From: Paralvinella palmiformis | Taxonomy: Eukaryota; Annelida; Polychaeta; Terebellida; Alvinellidae | Direction: 5' to 3' | DNA: 64,000 nt | Assembly (NCBI GenBank): GCA_025642065.1 | Contig: JAODUP010000913.1 | Location: 191,001-255,000 of the forward strand | Shown here: piece by piece, positions 24,850 through 45,923 of the stretch | Position numbering within the stretch: the stretch's first letter is position 1 | How the letters are laid out: every line of letters starts with the position of its first letter | Notes under the pieces: model-generated | The model's input: the letters and a program-made list of their open reading frames with translations, nothing else | The model's database searches: none | Told to the model about the DNA's origin: nothing | Translations under genes and position numbers: made by a program

Positions 24850-26990
24850 AACTTATAAGGTATTTGACCCTCCAGCAAATATCACAAGGCATATTATGCT
24901 GCGGTTGAGAAAGTTCCGTTTTCTGTGTGTGGAGACTATATTTCCCTGCATTCAAGAAAAGTTGATCTAGAGCTGTATAATCCATGTACTATTTGCGTCT
25001 TTGGAGGCACGCCGTTTAGGTGTCTGGCCTGGTTATCCAGCATTTAAATGACTGTAGCAGGCACAGTACGCTCTTAAAGCATTATAAGTACTCCTGACTC
25101 AGAAATAGAAACCCTGCATCGCATCTCGAGTGGTGGCATTGGACACAGCTCGCGCAGTTGGTGTGTTTTGTATAACAAGTTTACTTGTATATATAATTCA
25201 CCTTGGTTGTATGTGGGAATAGAATTATCTTTCCTATGTCCAGTTATGTCCAGTTTGTACTATGACATTCAAAATTAGCTCTAATCTGCTTGTCATAAAT
25301 AACATATAAGAAGTACAATAGCAGACGTTAGGTCAGGTTTGAAAATGATAACATAGTTCAAACAGTATCGAAGCTATGACGCGCTAATACGGTCTACATC
25401 AGCGCAGATGTCAGTCTTTTAATAGCAATTAAGATAAATAGTTTTAATAGTAGTCGCTTCGTGACGCCTACCCGTTGTAAAAACTGATCTTTGAAGACAG
25501 TGACAATTGGGTTATATAGTTTATATAGTATTGCTCTGAAGAAAGATACAGCAATTGAAAAATAGCTATAAATAGGGCTGCTTAGATAATTAAGCTAAAC
25601 ATTCTCACTACTGCCGTGATCTGACTTGGATGTTTTACACCCAAACTCCGCGGCTGTAGGTGATTCGTATTTTGATTTTGCTTGGCGGCTTAGGGATTGG
25701 TGAAACATTACACATGTCTCAGCAAGAAAAGTCGCCACTCTGGATTCAGTCCCCTGAAGAAACGTCCAGAGTTTGAATTCACGGTTCGAGATTCTCTGTG
25801 CGTGTCCCTATTTATACACAGCTAAAACACACATTGCCCGTGCCAGAGATTGAGGTTCGTGTTTTCTTTTTACCAATTTTGTAATATTTGATATAAGGGG
25901 TTGGGTTAGTGACGAGTAGGTCATAGAATTTATTGGATTTGTATGCTTATGAGGTATTTGACCCTCCAGCAAATATCACAAGGCATATTATGCTGCGGTT
26001 GAGATGTTCCTTTTTCTGTGTGTGGAGACTGTGTTTCCAGGTCCATGCGTTCTAAGAAAAGTTTATCTAGAGCTATATTGTGTTTTTGGAGGCACGCCGT
26101 TTAAGTGTTTGGCCTGGTTATCCAACATTTAAACGACTGTAGCAGGCACATTATGCTCTTAAAGCATTATATGTACTCCTGGCTCAGGAATAGAAACACT
26201 GCTTCTCATCTCGAGCGGTGGCACTGGACATAGCTCGCTTGTTTGGTGTCTTTTATATAATAACTTTAGTTGCATATAAAATTCACCTTAGTTGTATGTG
26301 GGAATATAATTATCATTCCTAGGTCCAGTTATGTCCAGTCTGTACTATGACATTCAAGGCTAACTTTAGTCTCCCTGTCATTAATAAAACACAACATTTA
26401 TAATTATAGTTTGTAGAGCAGACATTAGGTTTGATTTGAAAATGTTAATATATAGAACGGCAATTCCGCCATAACGGTTTGCTAAAGCGTCGATGTAAAT
26501 TGTTATAATAGTGACGAGTAGGTCATAGTATTTATTGGATTTGTAAGTTTATGAGGTATTTGACCCTCCAGCAAATACCACAAGACATATTATGCTGCGG
26601 TTAAAATGTTAAGAAAAGTTAAGAAAAGTTTATCTAAAGCTGTATATTCCGTGTACTATTTACGTCTTGGGGTGGGGGGGGGGGACACCGTTTAGGTGTT
26701 TCGCCTGGTTATCCAGCATTTAAATGACTGTAGTAGGCACAGTACGCTCTTAAAGTATGTACTCCTGACTCAGAAATAGAAACATTGTATCGCATCTCGA
26801 CCGGTGGCATTGGACACAGCTGGTTGGTTTTGTTGTTCGGGGAGAATCCCCAGGCTGTCGCTTATTCGGCAGGGGAGCAGTACGGAAAGATGGAGCCGAA
26901 ATACCCTGAGGGTGGTCACTGCCAGAGTGTTTTACGTCCTCAGGGGGTCTTTAACGTCCCCCTTTATTTTAAATAATTCAATGAAGACAG
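24850..26990 (+). repeat. Repeat C array, three partial units
   Basis: Units begin with GGTATTTGACCCTCCAGCAA near 24859, 25953 and 26553 and share CATATTATGCTGCGG, GCACGCCGTTTAGGTGT, TTATCCAGCATTTAAATGAC and ATCGCATCTCGA blocks. The first unit runs to about 25600. Between units 1 and 2 lies the 135-bp CA-spacer module (25690-25828). Unit 3 is interrupted by a SINE-B tail (26815-26965). No protein is encoded. Confidence 0.85.
26815..26965 (-). mobile_element. SINE-B 3' half inserted in repeat C
   Basis: Reverse-strand SINE-B tail: TTGTTGTTCGGGGAGAATCC, CAGGCTGTCGCTTATTCGGC, GGGGAGCAGTACGGAAAGAT and GTTTTACGTCCTCAGGG. The tRNA-like head is missing. Confidence 0.8.
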
Positions 26991-26999
26991 CATTTATCT

Positions 27000-27960
27000 T
27001 GTGCTCAATACATCATTAAATGGTAGTTACTGCCTTATCACATCTCAACAGAAAGATTGATGATGGCAGCAACAAGTCTCGGTTTAACTAAATACAATAT
27101 TAGCCATCTTAATCTGACATCATTCTCAGTAAGATGATAGCATCATATTCTATTATATCTTAGCATATTAATAATATCAAAAGGAAGCCATCAAATAAAA
27201 CAGTTGGCAGATCATATTTTTCTGCATATATTTATCTCATTTGGATTTGAAAGTTAGAATCCGTCTACTATGTACATATGTAAATATGCAATCGATAGAA
27301 ATGTAAACCACCGTGAATAAATGTCTATGTGAGTAATATATTTATGTTTTGTCTTTTTGTTGTTAGATATATATCATGATTCGGATTTAGCTTTAGAATT
27401 CGTTATCCTTTTTACTCCTAAATGTCTCAAGAGACAACTAAAAGCTGGCAATATTGTAACGATGTATAACTAAGCCTCGCTCACTGACTCAACAATTCAC
27501 TGACTAACAGACTCACTTACTTATTCATTATCACGCATTCGTTATATTTGTTATGACTAATTGTAAATTGTGAATGGAAATACCTGTCATGGAAAACCAC
27601 ATAAAGTTTCAATTTAATTGATGTTATTACTCATTCAGTATGAATATCTATAATAAAGTTATTGATGTGAACAACCACTTAATACATTCAGAAAATAAGT
27701 AACTAAATGAGCTGTGTGACTCCAAGATAAACCTGAATATTTCATGTTTTATTCATATATAAATTATGCTCATCTCTGGAAATAGCATTAATCATCTGGA
27801 TATCTAGTAGATCTAGAGTCTTTTCCAGCAAAACAATATGAAGATGATTTAAATAGATAGTCTATTATTTCATCATAAACAGATGTCAATACGAGTTGGA
27901 TCACTTTAGTTAGAATGACGTCATTTATGACGCTACTTCAAACTAAGGAGCTGAATACAT
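27000..27960. other. Intergenic
   Basis: AT-rich. A short reverse fragment of the repeat G tetranucleotide tail is at about 27475-27535. No gene recognised. Confidence 0.5.
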
Positions 27961-27964
27961 TTTC

Positions 27965-28700
27965 AAATATTCATCTTTGGCCAAACACCTAAACGGTGTC
28001 CCTTAAAAGACGCAAATAGTGCACGCAATATACAGCTCTAGATCAACTTTTCTTAGAGTGGGGGGACCAGGAAATATAATCTCCACGCACAGCAAAGGGA
28101 ACATCTTAACCGTAGCATAATATGTTTTGTAGTATTGGCAGGATAGTCAGTTACCGAGACATTAATCTCCGGAAAAGCTTCGACCTCTTGCGGGGTTCGA
28201 ACCTGTGACCGTTGGCACCAAATACCGGGTGCTTAACCGCTAAGCCACCGGAGCTCACTACTAAGATTAATAATCTAAGCGGCCCTACTTTAAGCTATTT
28301 TTCAATTGCTGTATCTTTCTTCAAAGCAATACTATATAAACTATATAACCTAATTGGCATTGTCTTCAAAGGTCAAATTGGGCAGGCATCACGAAGTGAC
28401 TACTATTTGAACTGTTACCTTAATTGCTATTAAAAGACTGACATCTGCGCAGAAGCGCGCGTCATAGCTTCGGTACTGTTAAAACTATGTTAACATTTTC
28501 AAACCAGACCTAATGTCTGTTATTCAAACTGTTGTAGTAAAAACTTTCTTAAGTGTTATTTATGACAAGCAGATTAGAGCTAATCTTGAATGCCATAGTA
28601 CAAACTGGACATAACTGGACATAATTTAATTCCCACATACAACGAAGGAGAATTTTATATGCAACTAAAGTTGTTATATAAAACACAACCGCGCGAACTG
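27965..28700 (-). repeat. Repeat C, inverted and circularly permuted copy
   Basis: 28262-28700 is the reverse complement of about 25140-25590, and 27965-28132 that of about 24870-25030. Read on the minus strand the order is unit end, then SINE-B (28133-28262), then the next unit's start, as expected for a piece of a tandem array rather than a single copy. Confidence 0.8.
28133..28262 (-). mobile_element. SINE-B 5' part (tRNA-like head) in repeat C
   Basis: Minus-strand head: GAGCTCCGGTGGCTTAGCGG (box-A-like) and GTTCGAACCCC (box B). Truncated after the 'ccggagattaat' body block. Confidence 0.85.
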
Positions 28701-28707
28701 TGTCCTT

Positions 28708-28850
28708 TAGTGAGCTCCGTGGCCTAGCGGTTAAACACCCGGCACTTGGTGCCAACGGTCGCAGGTTCGAACCCCGTAAGAGGTCGAAACTTTTCCAGGG
28801 ATTAATTTCTCGGCTCACTACATCGTGGGTGGCTGAATAGGGTTAAATGG
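28708..28850 (+). mobile_element. SINE-B (tRNA-derived) copy
   Basis: A clear tRNA-like head: GTGGCCTAGCGGTTAAACAC with box B GGTTCGAACCCC about 40 bases further on, then AGAGGTCGAAACTTTTCCAG, TTAATTTCTCGGCTCAC and ATCGTGGGTGGCTGAATAG. It is a SINE, not a tRNA gene: there is no acceptor stem and the body is shared by other copies. Confidence 0.88.
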
Positions 28851-29447
28851 CAGACACTCAACTAAGCATTAAGATCACTAGATTTCATGCATTTGATTTC
28901 GCTACTCGACAAACTGATGTTCTGAAACATGGCTGGGAAAAAAACAGGACAATTTAAGCGAGTGATTGTTTTATTATAAATTGCCATTTGAACCGATTGT
29001 TGAATAAATCAGAATATTATACAACATGTTCAGTGTGTTATAAAAGTAATGCTTTCAGAGTATAATTTGAAGTTCAAATTAAACAGATCTACAGTATTCA
29101 GATAAATTCCAGAACACTCATTACAGTGGTCAATTGGGAAGCTGCGAGTGTTGATTGTAACATTGCCAGGTTACGCCAATTTGATTCATAGCCGGAAGGC
29201 ATGTGTCCAAGATTTGACGGGATAACGCAAGTGAAGTTAATTCTTTGTTTGTTGTTAGATATGTCACAAGTTAATAAACAGACCGTCACTGGTTATTTGA
29301 TGGATAGCTGTTAGTATATGTAGCTATGTACTCGTTTTTATTGTTCCCCCCCCCCCATTAAAATCGACACTAGATCGGCCGGTCGAGTACTGTGGCATTG
29401 ATACAAGACCGGACCTTGAAACACCGTTTCCCCCTGAAAGCAAGACA

Positions 29448-29494
<47 letters not shown>

Positions 29495-29650
29495 GTGTGT
29501 TGGGGGGGGGGGGGTTATGAGTGTATGTGCGCATGTGAATAGATTAATATTTAATATAAATTAGCCGAATGTACAATGAAAGTAGCATGGACCAAACGAA
29601 GGTCGCCTCAGGCCATCTAGCGACCATCAAGATTAAATCCAATTTCAATG
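28851..29650. other. Intergenic with (GT)n
   Basis: A GT run is at 29450-29500, followed by a G run. No exon recognised. Confidence 0.55.
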
Positions 29651-29781
29651 CTTTGAGCTTTAACTCATTCAATTATTACTTGCTCTAACTACCCGTCAGC
29701 TATGTCGTTCATGTAAGTATTTGTCCTGCTTGTTCCCACTGCATTCTTTCAGTTGACTTCAGCCTTCTCTGTTATTTAACC

Positions 29782-37772
<7,991 letters not shown>

Positions 37773-38008
37773 ATAGACAAATGAAGAACACCAAAGGATA
37801 GACGGAGTATAAAAATATTTTGTTTCATAACTCTACTGATTAGAGGTTTTAATTCGAATCATTTAATGTATTTATTCTATGTATTGAATATGAAAATAGC
37901 AAGACACGAGCCATTATTTCAAATTAATTACTTCTCTGATGTAGCTAGACGAAAATATCGACGATACAAGATATGTTTGCAGCAAAGGCATATACGTCTT
38001 TTATTTAA

Positions 38009-38321
38009 AGCCGTGATAGCGCAGTTAGTTAGAGGGTAGGATTCGTAGCCGAAGGGTCGCGGGTTCGAATCTCCGGGAGCTGCAATGTTGTCATTTGGCG
38101 ACTGGTTCACTCATCCATAAAAACGAGTACCTAACAGGACGCGATGGCTATCTGTTTGAGTAACGCTTTGCGCCTATAATGGCAGCATGCGTTGTATGCT
38201 CCCTTGGAGTTGAGATGTGTGCTGGATGGAAACAGGTCTGTGTTAGTGATAATAATACTGTACAGCGCCTCAGAACAGAATTACCTGGTTCTGGCGCTAT
38301 ATAAACGTGCATTATTATTAC
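38009..38321 (+). mobile_element. SINE-C (tRNA-derived), full length
   Basis: tRNA-like head GATAGCGCAGTTAGTTAGAG with box B GGGTTCGAATCTCC, body GGCGACTGGTTCACTCATCC and GCAGCATGCGTTGTATGCTC, and tail GGCGCTATATAAACGTGC followed by ATTATT. The head does not fold as a complete tRNA (no closing acceptor stem), and the body is shared with 31423-32035. Confidence 0.88.
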
Positions 38322-39184
38322 CCATAATGCAAATCTGATTGATTCACTCATACATACACCCAATAATACGTAAGCACGACTATTATATACACGTTATCTA
38401 CACATTTGTAATACGAATCATAAGTCTTGTGTGATGTTCAGTTACCGAGCTAATTAAACTATTAGTATTATTTTCAGTTTTATTGTTTCTCTTCAATAAT
38501 AACAACTTCATATATTTATTAGATATAAATGAATATAAGCTTAAATTGTAATGTTTTTAGCATTAGCCATACACATATCACAAAGTTAGGATTAATCCAA
38601 TAAGTTAATTAGTTTTTGCTTTGAATTTTCATACATTTATTTTATAAAATTGTTTCAGATGTATTTGCATTAATTAAGAAATGGTGTTAACTTATATCAC
38701 ATTTTCTAATAATTACATTATACCACCAATTTAAATGTTCTTAGGTTTAAATGGCATTCAGGGTGTTTCATATTGGGTAAATTTGCCAAATCAACTATAA
38801 GCACTACCTTTTTTGGCATAGTAACGCAACCATTTGTAACAAATATTTTATATTATGTAAGAAACAAATCCTGCTTTTTTAAAAGACCACTATCAATTAT
38901 AAGAAGAAAATGTGCTATTTCCAGTAGTTCTGTCATGTAAATGATCAATCTAGACGTTTTATATAATCGTTTATAGTCTGAAATTCCCAAACATTTTCCA
39001 AGCACAAAATATTCCCGCGAACCAGAACATTCCAACACAGCGACCTGTCTAGGCAACATATTTACGAAAGATCGGCAGAAGGTGGCAGTGCGGTTTAATA
39101 GGAACGTGTTTCATAATTATTAATTGAGGATGAACTCATTGGTCATACATTCTTCATAGGAATAAACACACTGCATTAAATTAT

Positions 39185-39779
39185 GTTTTCGGGTATTCTT
39201 TTAATAGTCTCCATAATCTGACATGTACGTCATTTAATGTTGTACACCTGATAATATACCTTTGTGCACAATAAATGTGTTCATTCAATATTTTGTTTTC
39301 TCAAATATATATTTAATTGTGACTTTAGCGATAATTACTATCATCATGCGTTGCATTTGTAATTTGAAGAGAATAAAATGTGAAGTTCATATTTAATTCT
39401 CACAAATGCCAAATCCGTTATTCCTTAACTTAACAATATTTTATTTAAAGAAAACGGTTGTCATTTCGGCTATTTAGTATTTATTCCTATTAATACCTAT
39501 GTTAATGTGTCCTAACTTTCAAATGAGAACAGTGATAAAAGTGGCTTTAATTGTGTCGGGTGATGATGCCTTGTTGTAAGAATGATCAGTTCGCTACCAG
39601 AAGATGAACTCTCTACTAGAAAGGCTTCAGATAAATTACATCTCGGTTCGATAATCTACCAGCAGGTTGTTTACCCAGGGATATACAATAACCCAGAAAA
39701 GTAGACACATACATTAGCATTATTATTTACTTTCACGTATCTCTGATATTCACATAATAATACTGATATACTATACTAT
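39185..39779. other. Intergenic, nothing recognised
   Basis: AT-rich, no exon or repeat recognised. Confidence 0.5.
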
Positions 39780-39851
39780 ACTTTAAGTAAATGGAAATCG
39801 TGATATATATATATCACCTTTCAATATACTTTAATTCGCTTTAATATTAAT

Positions 39852-39911
<60 letters not shown>

Positions 39912-39930
39912 ATTTCCATTTACTTAAAGT
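39780..39930. mobile_element. Foldback/MITE-like element with perfect 30-bp ends
   Basis: The left end ACTTTAAGTAAATGGAAATC (39780 onward) and the right end GATTTCCATTTACTTAAAGT (to 39930) are exact reverse complements for about 30 bases, running into TA tracts. The interior holds a longer (TA)n at about 39856-39905. No coding capacity. Confidence 0.75.
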
Positions 39931-40395
39931 CTTTGTTTGAACTGAACTTCTATAAAGGTTAAATTTGATAAAGAAAGACAATCTGTATGCCATTATACCT
40001 GAGCAAAAGTGTTGTTACTTTACAAAAACAGATTCATCGCCGGTAGTTTTTAAAGTTTTAAACAGAAAATATTTTTCCTGTAATATTTTAACGCTTTTTT
40101 TTATCTCCGATGAAGTTGTATAGAATGTACGTAGACGTATTATCGTATATATGACGTATTCCAATTGCTTAAAGTTTAAAAAACCTTAATTCCTATAGAA
40201 GTTAAAGTTGGCAAAGGAAGAAAATCTGTTTGTTATTTTTCCTGAGCTAAAGGCGTAGTAATTGGGAAGAACATCTTAATAACAGTAACTTTTAAAGCTG
40301 ATTAGAGAAATAATTATTCCTTGAATGTTTTAAATATATCGCTGCTTGAATGGCATAGAATGTACCTATGATGTGCGCGTTATATAGTCAGAAAT
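39905..40395 (+). repeat. Diverged tandem pair, unit about 245 bp
   Basis: 39920-40150 and 40150-40390 align along their length: CTTAAAGT, AAAGAAAGACAATCTGT against AAGGAAGAAAATCTGT, CCTGAGC-AAAG, and TAGAATGTACGTAGACGT against TAGAATGTACCTATGATG. Confidence 0.7.
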
Positions 40396-40399
40396 ATTA

Positions 40400-41189
40400 G
40401 GTTAATATGGAAGTTATTTCCATAATAAGAAGCCGTCATATAGTTGAAGGCAATTATGCTTTGGTGGAGGGCTGCAATTTCTGTTTCACATTTAAATATG
40501 ATACTTTTAGCTAATTAAGGTTAGTAGAAAGATCTTATATAGAAGTATATTTTCTAATACGTTGTGACGAATTAACATCTATGATGAGCATCACGAATTG
40601 ATAGTTAATGTGAATACCTGTATTTAATTGGCAAGCATAAGTTTAATTTTACGTATCTTTAATTATATGTATATTTTTCGTAAACTTATATAAAGTCTAT
40701 GTGGTGCATTGAGGTATTGTACCCACTGATAGTACCTGCGGTGATACTAAAAAGGTAACGTGATTGGGTTTAAAGGAGGTTATTAAAGCGGAAGTGTAGC
40801 TATACTTGAAGAAAGGCGAGCTGTTCAGTTTCTGTAAGAAAGTTTACATTTCCTCATGTACATCTTTACATACATACATTTTCTACATAACAGTGTATAA
40901 TTAATTTAAAACGCTCATGCACCCAATAAGGGAGAGATTACTGGACAGCAGCTGTTTAAGCTATTCCACATTCCAAAGTTTACATGGTACATTGAATGAA
41001 TCAAGAAGTCTATAATTTCTGATGCCCCTCCCGATGCTCGGCCTTAGCTAAGCTCTCTCTTTCAAAACTCCGAACTTGTGTAGTCTTGTATCTATTTTAT
41101 TGCTCTACTGGAAACTGTACAAAAACTATACACTCCTCGAAACTCTCCACTCCCCAGAAGCACCTCCTCTCCCCAAAAAATCTATAAAA
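40400..41189. other. Intergenic, nothing recognised
   Basis: No exon or known repeat recognised. Confidence 0.5.
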
Positions 41190-41194
41190 ATCCA

Positions 41195-41425
41195 GATACA
41201 TATAGGGAATTGTCCCCTCAACACCGTCAGCGTTGTTGTCCGGTAGACTCCCACATGGTCACCTTGGTCCAATCTCCGCCGAACAATCCCCCACTAAAAC
41301 TCCTCCTTACACATCCAAACAGGTATACAAAGGGGAATTCTCCCCCCAGCGCAATCAGTGTGCTGTCCAGTGGAGACCCACAAGTCCGTCGATACAATCT
41401 CCGCTGACTTAGCTGTACCATACCA
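41195..41425 (+). repeat. GC-richer tandem pair, unit about 120 bp
   Basis: Two diverged units (about 41196-41325 and 41326-41425) share GGGAATTGTCCCCTC or GGGGAATTCTCCCCCC, a TCAGYGTKSTGTCC block and CAATCTCCGC. It stands out against the AT-rich surroundings. Confidence 0.55.
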
Positions 41426-41754
41426 AACATTCACTAACAAAGCTCTCACACATTCAACCCACACCTCGTCCGTCAGCTAACCGACCTTGACCTTACAGTT
41501 GGACTGCTTGCTACTTTTATTTTCATATCAAATTTACAAGAGTAGATTCCTACTTTGTTAATACCTAAATGGGTACAATTTTCAAAATAATCTAATTTAT
41601 TATTATATAAATATAATAGTCCATGTTTAAGATATTTAGGTGATCATACATGGTCTAGCTATTGGTATTGTTATAGAAACATCGTGATCAGACCCGTATA
41701 TTTCACAAATATTTTTATAATTTTTGCGCTTCGCTGGGCATATCCTCAAGGTCG

Positions 41755-41756
<2 letters not shown>

Positions 41757-41815
<59 letters not shown>
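41757..41815. repeat. (TA)n microsatellite
   Basis: TA run directly preceding repeat G copy 2. Confidence 0.96.
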
Positions 41816-41818
<3 letters not shown>

Positions 41819-42545
41819 CGTTATATTCTAATGCGTTTTTTTTATCTGATGGTCTTAATTCCATAAGTAGCCATCCTTTGGGGTTCGACGACCACTGTAT
41901 TGATCACGTGGGGTGATTGTTTCAGAATTAACCAGAAGAGCCGCTCATTTTGCAAAAACGACTGGCATATATATTAACACACAATAGGCGCTGCGCACCA
42001 ATCTATGGATAATGTCGTATAAATTATTTGTTGACTATGTACTGAATTATGCAAGAGCGGAATATCCAACTACATTTTATCTGTAATGGATTCTTAGATT
42101 TGGGACAATGAACATATGACATGAATTGAATACGAACAAAGAAATGAAAAGGTTATCATTGAAACCATTCAAAATGCAATCTCTTTCCCGATCATATCTA
42201 ACTAAAAGCAGATATCGGTCTAATTCGAATGAAATAGAATACTCTTATGCACCTTGGCATGAATATTTTTTTTACCAGTCCTGTATTAGTATGTGAATGA
42301 GTGAATGAGGAAAAGAGTGAGAGAGTGAAAACTATAATAGGTATATAGGTGAGTAGCTAGCTTCTTGCGTGAATGATTCAATGATTGTGTGATTGAGTGA
42401 CTATATGAGTGAGTCAGTGAGTAAATGAGTGAGTCAGTGAGTAAGTGAGTGAATGAGCGAGTGAGTGATCGAGTGAATTATTTAACAAGTCAGACAGTCA
42501 TTTAATAAGTCAATAAGTCATTCATTCATTCAGTAAGTCAGTGGT
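41816..42545 (+). repeat. Repeat G copy 2 with GAGT-type tail
   Basis: Partner of 22250-22920. The tetranucleotide tail spans about 42290-42545 and ends in the same CAGTGGTTT block. Confidence 0.8.
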
Positions 42546-42599
42546 TTATTTGACATCAGTACCATTTAGCTGAGAAGTTTTGAGTAGGGTGATAGTTTG

Positions 42600-45180
42600 T
42601 TTGTGAGTGTGTGTGTGTGTGAGTATGTATATGTGTGCAAATGTGTATGTGTGTATATATTTGAATGTGCATGTGTTTTAGGATGCATATATAGTGGCAT
42701 TGGTTCAGAACACGAATGTCTAAATAACCCTTTAAACCAATATCCTGATAAATCTAAACATAAATAAAACTGTATATACTTCAAATAAAAAAATAAAAAC
42801 ATATTTTACACCTCCACACATCTAAACATACCTAGACCTTTAAATAAGCCTAAGCTACTCACCAGCTTGTGAAACCCAGCTATTCCGCTCATAGAACGTG
42901 AACAATATGTCACACAGACAGGGAAGCGGATACATGCAGGATGCGTACAGAAAGCGTAAGCACGTACGAAAAGTACCATTTGGCACCACATCTCGAAGTA
43001 CACAAAACGTGCGTGCATTTCAAAGGTTACTTAGTACATACACATGATAACTATTTAGACAACAGAGTTTCAATGATTTCCAGTGGTTTAAAAGAAACCT
43101 ATACACGGGAACATTTCCAAACCACAGATGCTGACCTCAGATTAATTCTCGTTTGAAATAAGCGAATAAATCTTTACTACATCAACCGTATCGATAGATG
43201 TGGGACAAGTCAGGCGGCGCAACTTCCTCTCTAAAGTTAGCCTTTTACGGGTTCTCGGTGCTTCAACCAACATAGCAATTTGTTGAACACTTGACTTTGA
43301 CATTATTTTATGGTGTATACTACTTACATATGGAAGCAGCGAAGAGACTTAGCTTAAAATATAAAGTACCAATTCTACACAAAGGATTATTACTGAACTA
43401 AAAGGAACTATCGCTTCAATCCTGAGTAAATACTATGATTTACTCCAATTTAACAGCTAATCATAATATGTTTCTGTTCACAAATTCGTGAACGTTCTTC
43501 CACATCTAACGTAGCGACCCATAGTATACGCAGATTGGCATGGTGGGATCGCAATTATTTGCCTAACCCATTGATCTATTTGAGCTATATATAGATATTA
43601 TAATAGCTATACATTTAACAAGTTTCATATATGCGTGTTACCTAATTACTCACAATATGGGACAACACAATATCCGTAGCTTCATACCTATGGATATGTC
43701 TGGAGTAACAAAAGTATCCAGTGTACGAGAAACAGCATTGCATAAATTAATTGGTCATTTTACGAGACCACATAACAGTATGACAATCTAGAATGGGACA
43801 AAACTAAATACGTTGCTTAATAGACAAGGAGATGTCTGCTGGAGAAGCAAATGACTCCAGTGCACCACAAACAGCATTGCATAAATTAATAAATCGTTTT
43901 GCCAGAACACATAACAGGATGACAACACATATTCTAGATGATACATAGTAACGCTGATAGATAAAAACATGTTGCTATAACGACATAACTTTGTTACATT
44001 TATGCAATATGGAATCTGGATCGAAATAGAACTAATGTTTAGCACGGTCAGTGCGTGTTTTAGGATAAATATTTGGTAGCACTGGCTCAATAATTCCACT
44101 TCTAAACACGATTTGAAACTCATACTTTAATAAATCTATACCTAAATAAAACAGTATATACTTTAATCTAAATGTAAAATATTCTACACCACCACATAGT
44201 TATACATACATAGACTTATTCATATGTCTGAGCAACTCTTCATCATGTGGGCCCCAGCTTATATGCTTTCGTACGAGACAAATATATCACGCCCACAGGA
44301 ACGTGGCTTCATGCAAACTACGTACAGAAAGCGGAAGCGCGTACAAAATGTACCATATAATACCACAGCTCGAAGTAAACAACACATGTATATGATTCAA
44401 TGTTGAATTAGTACATACACGAGATAATTACTTTGACAACATAGTTAAAAATATTACCATTAATTTCTAGTGGTTCAAAAGAAACATATACACACGAACA
44501 CTTCCAAATCCCAGATGCCGACCTCAGATTAATTCTAGGTTGGAATATCAAATAATTCTTTAATATTTAAACCGTGTCGATCGTCATCCGACATGTCCTC
44601 TTATCTAATCAGAGTGAAATGTTTGGCCTTTCTAAATAGGATGATTTACTCAAACCGACCAAATACTCCTATTAACTTTCCGTTTATAATTTCGTGAACG
44701 TTAATCCGAGTCTAATTTAGTATCCCATAGGATACGCAGATTGGTATAGTGGGATCTAAATTAAGGGACCTATTCCCTTCATCTATTTGAGATCTAATTC
44801 ACAAAAACAGCTTTCAGGCAGATATATTATATTGCGCATAACACTTAGGTATTATAATAGCAATAGAATCAACAATTTTCATATATGAGTGTAACTTAAT
44901 TACTTACAATATGGGCCAACCGTATATCCGTTGCTTAATACCCATGGAGATGTCTGCTGGAGTAATAAACGGCTCATGTCTACTACAATGAACATAACAT
45001 GAATAAATAGTTTGTTTCGTCAGACCACATATCCGGATAACAATTCAGATTCGACACGATACATATCAAAGCTGATAAAGTAAAACATGTTGTAATAACG
45101 ACATAACTTTATTACATTGGTGTAATAAGAAATCTGGATCGAAATACGTCTGATGTCTAGCACGCACAGTATGTATTTTA

Positions 45181-45182
<2 letters not shown>
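42600..45182 (+). repeat. R-family tandem pair, unit about 1.1-1.4 kb
   Basis: Unit 1 spans about 42670-44056 and unit 2 about 44057-45180. Both begin with a TTTTAGGRTR-type block and share CGTACAAAAAGCGGAAGC-type, TGGTGGGATC, ATGGAGATGTCTGCTGGAGT and CATAACTTTRTTACATT blocks. A (TG)n-rich region (42600-42672) precedes unit 1 and (TA)n follows unit 2. Unit 1 contains an extra internal duplication of about 130 bases (43700-43790 with 43830-43925). Open frames such as 43788-44123 on the minus strand are not conserved as protein between units. Confidence 0.85.

Positions 45183-45225
<43 letters not shown>
45183..45225. repeat. (TA)n microsatellite at R-family end
   Basis: TA run starting at the R-family junction block. 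Confidence 0.95.
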
Positions 45226-45226
<1 letters not shown>

Positions 45227-45890
45227 TATATATCGTAACGATGCTATCAAACATTCTAATTAATTGATAATAAGACATGGTTGGAATTTAATAATTGGTA
45301 CAAGAATTCTGTCGCCAATCATTTTACTTGTTTAACATGAGAGATGTCAATCAATATAGAACATGTGTAAGTCCATGCTCAAATGTAAAGTTTCTAACAT
45401 GCTGTAAGGTGATTAAGGTTTCAGTTTTGTGGTAAGATGACCTTTTGACCTAATATATAGTGACTTCATTATGAAAATAGTCTTCATGATTAAACGTAAA
45501 ATGTCCTATTTAGAGTATTTCGACTACATAACAATTTGCGTCAAAAATATAATTTGACTGCATTAGTTATCAACATGAACAAATTCATATGCCCGGTGTT
45601 TGTTAAGATCTACCTACCATAGATAATGTAGCATTGGGACCGTAATTAGATTTATGAGTAATATAAGGACCTGAAAGATAGATACTATATTGAAAAAGTA
45701 ACTTCAGGACCAGCGGTAGCAATAGGACCAAACAAATAGCAAAAGGACTAGCAATGTTAGCAAAAAGACCATTACTGGTAGCAAAATGATCATATTGGTC
45801 ATAATCCTGCGAGAAAATGTCACAAAAGAATAAAGCATTCTATCTATCTATATATATATGTATCAATCTATCTATCAGTCTATCTATCAG

Positions 45891-45923
<33 letters not shown>

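Noticed and set aside
28708..28790. tRNA gene
   Set aside because: Box-A and box-B-like blocks are present but there is no acceptor stem, and the sequence continues into a body shared with other SINE copies. The same holds for 38009-38085 and 46530-46612.
43788..44123. 111-codon minus-strand frame, with similar frames at 45020-45250 and 59469-59804
   Set aside because: They lie in R-family repeats; the frames are similar only because the DNA is, and they are disrupted differently in each copy.
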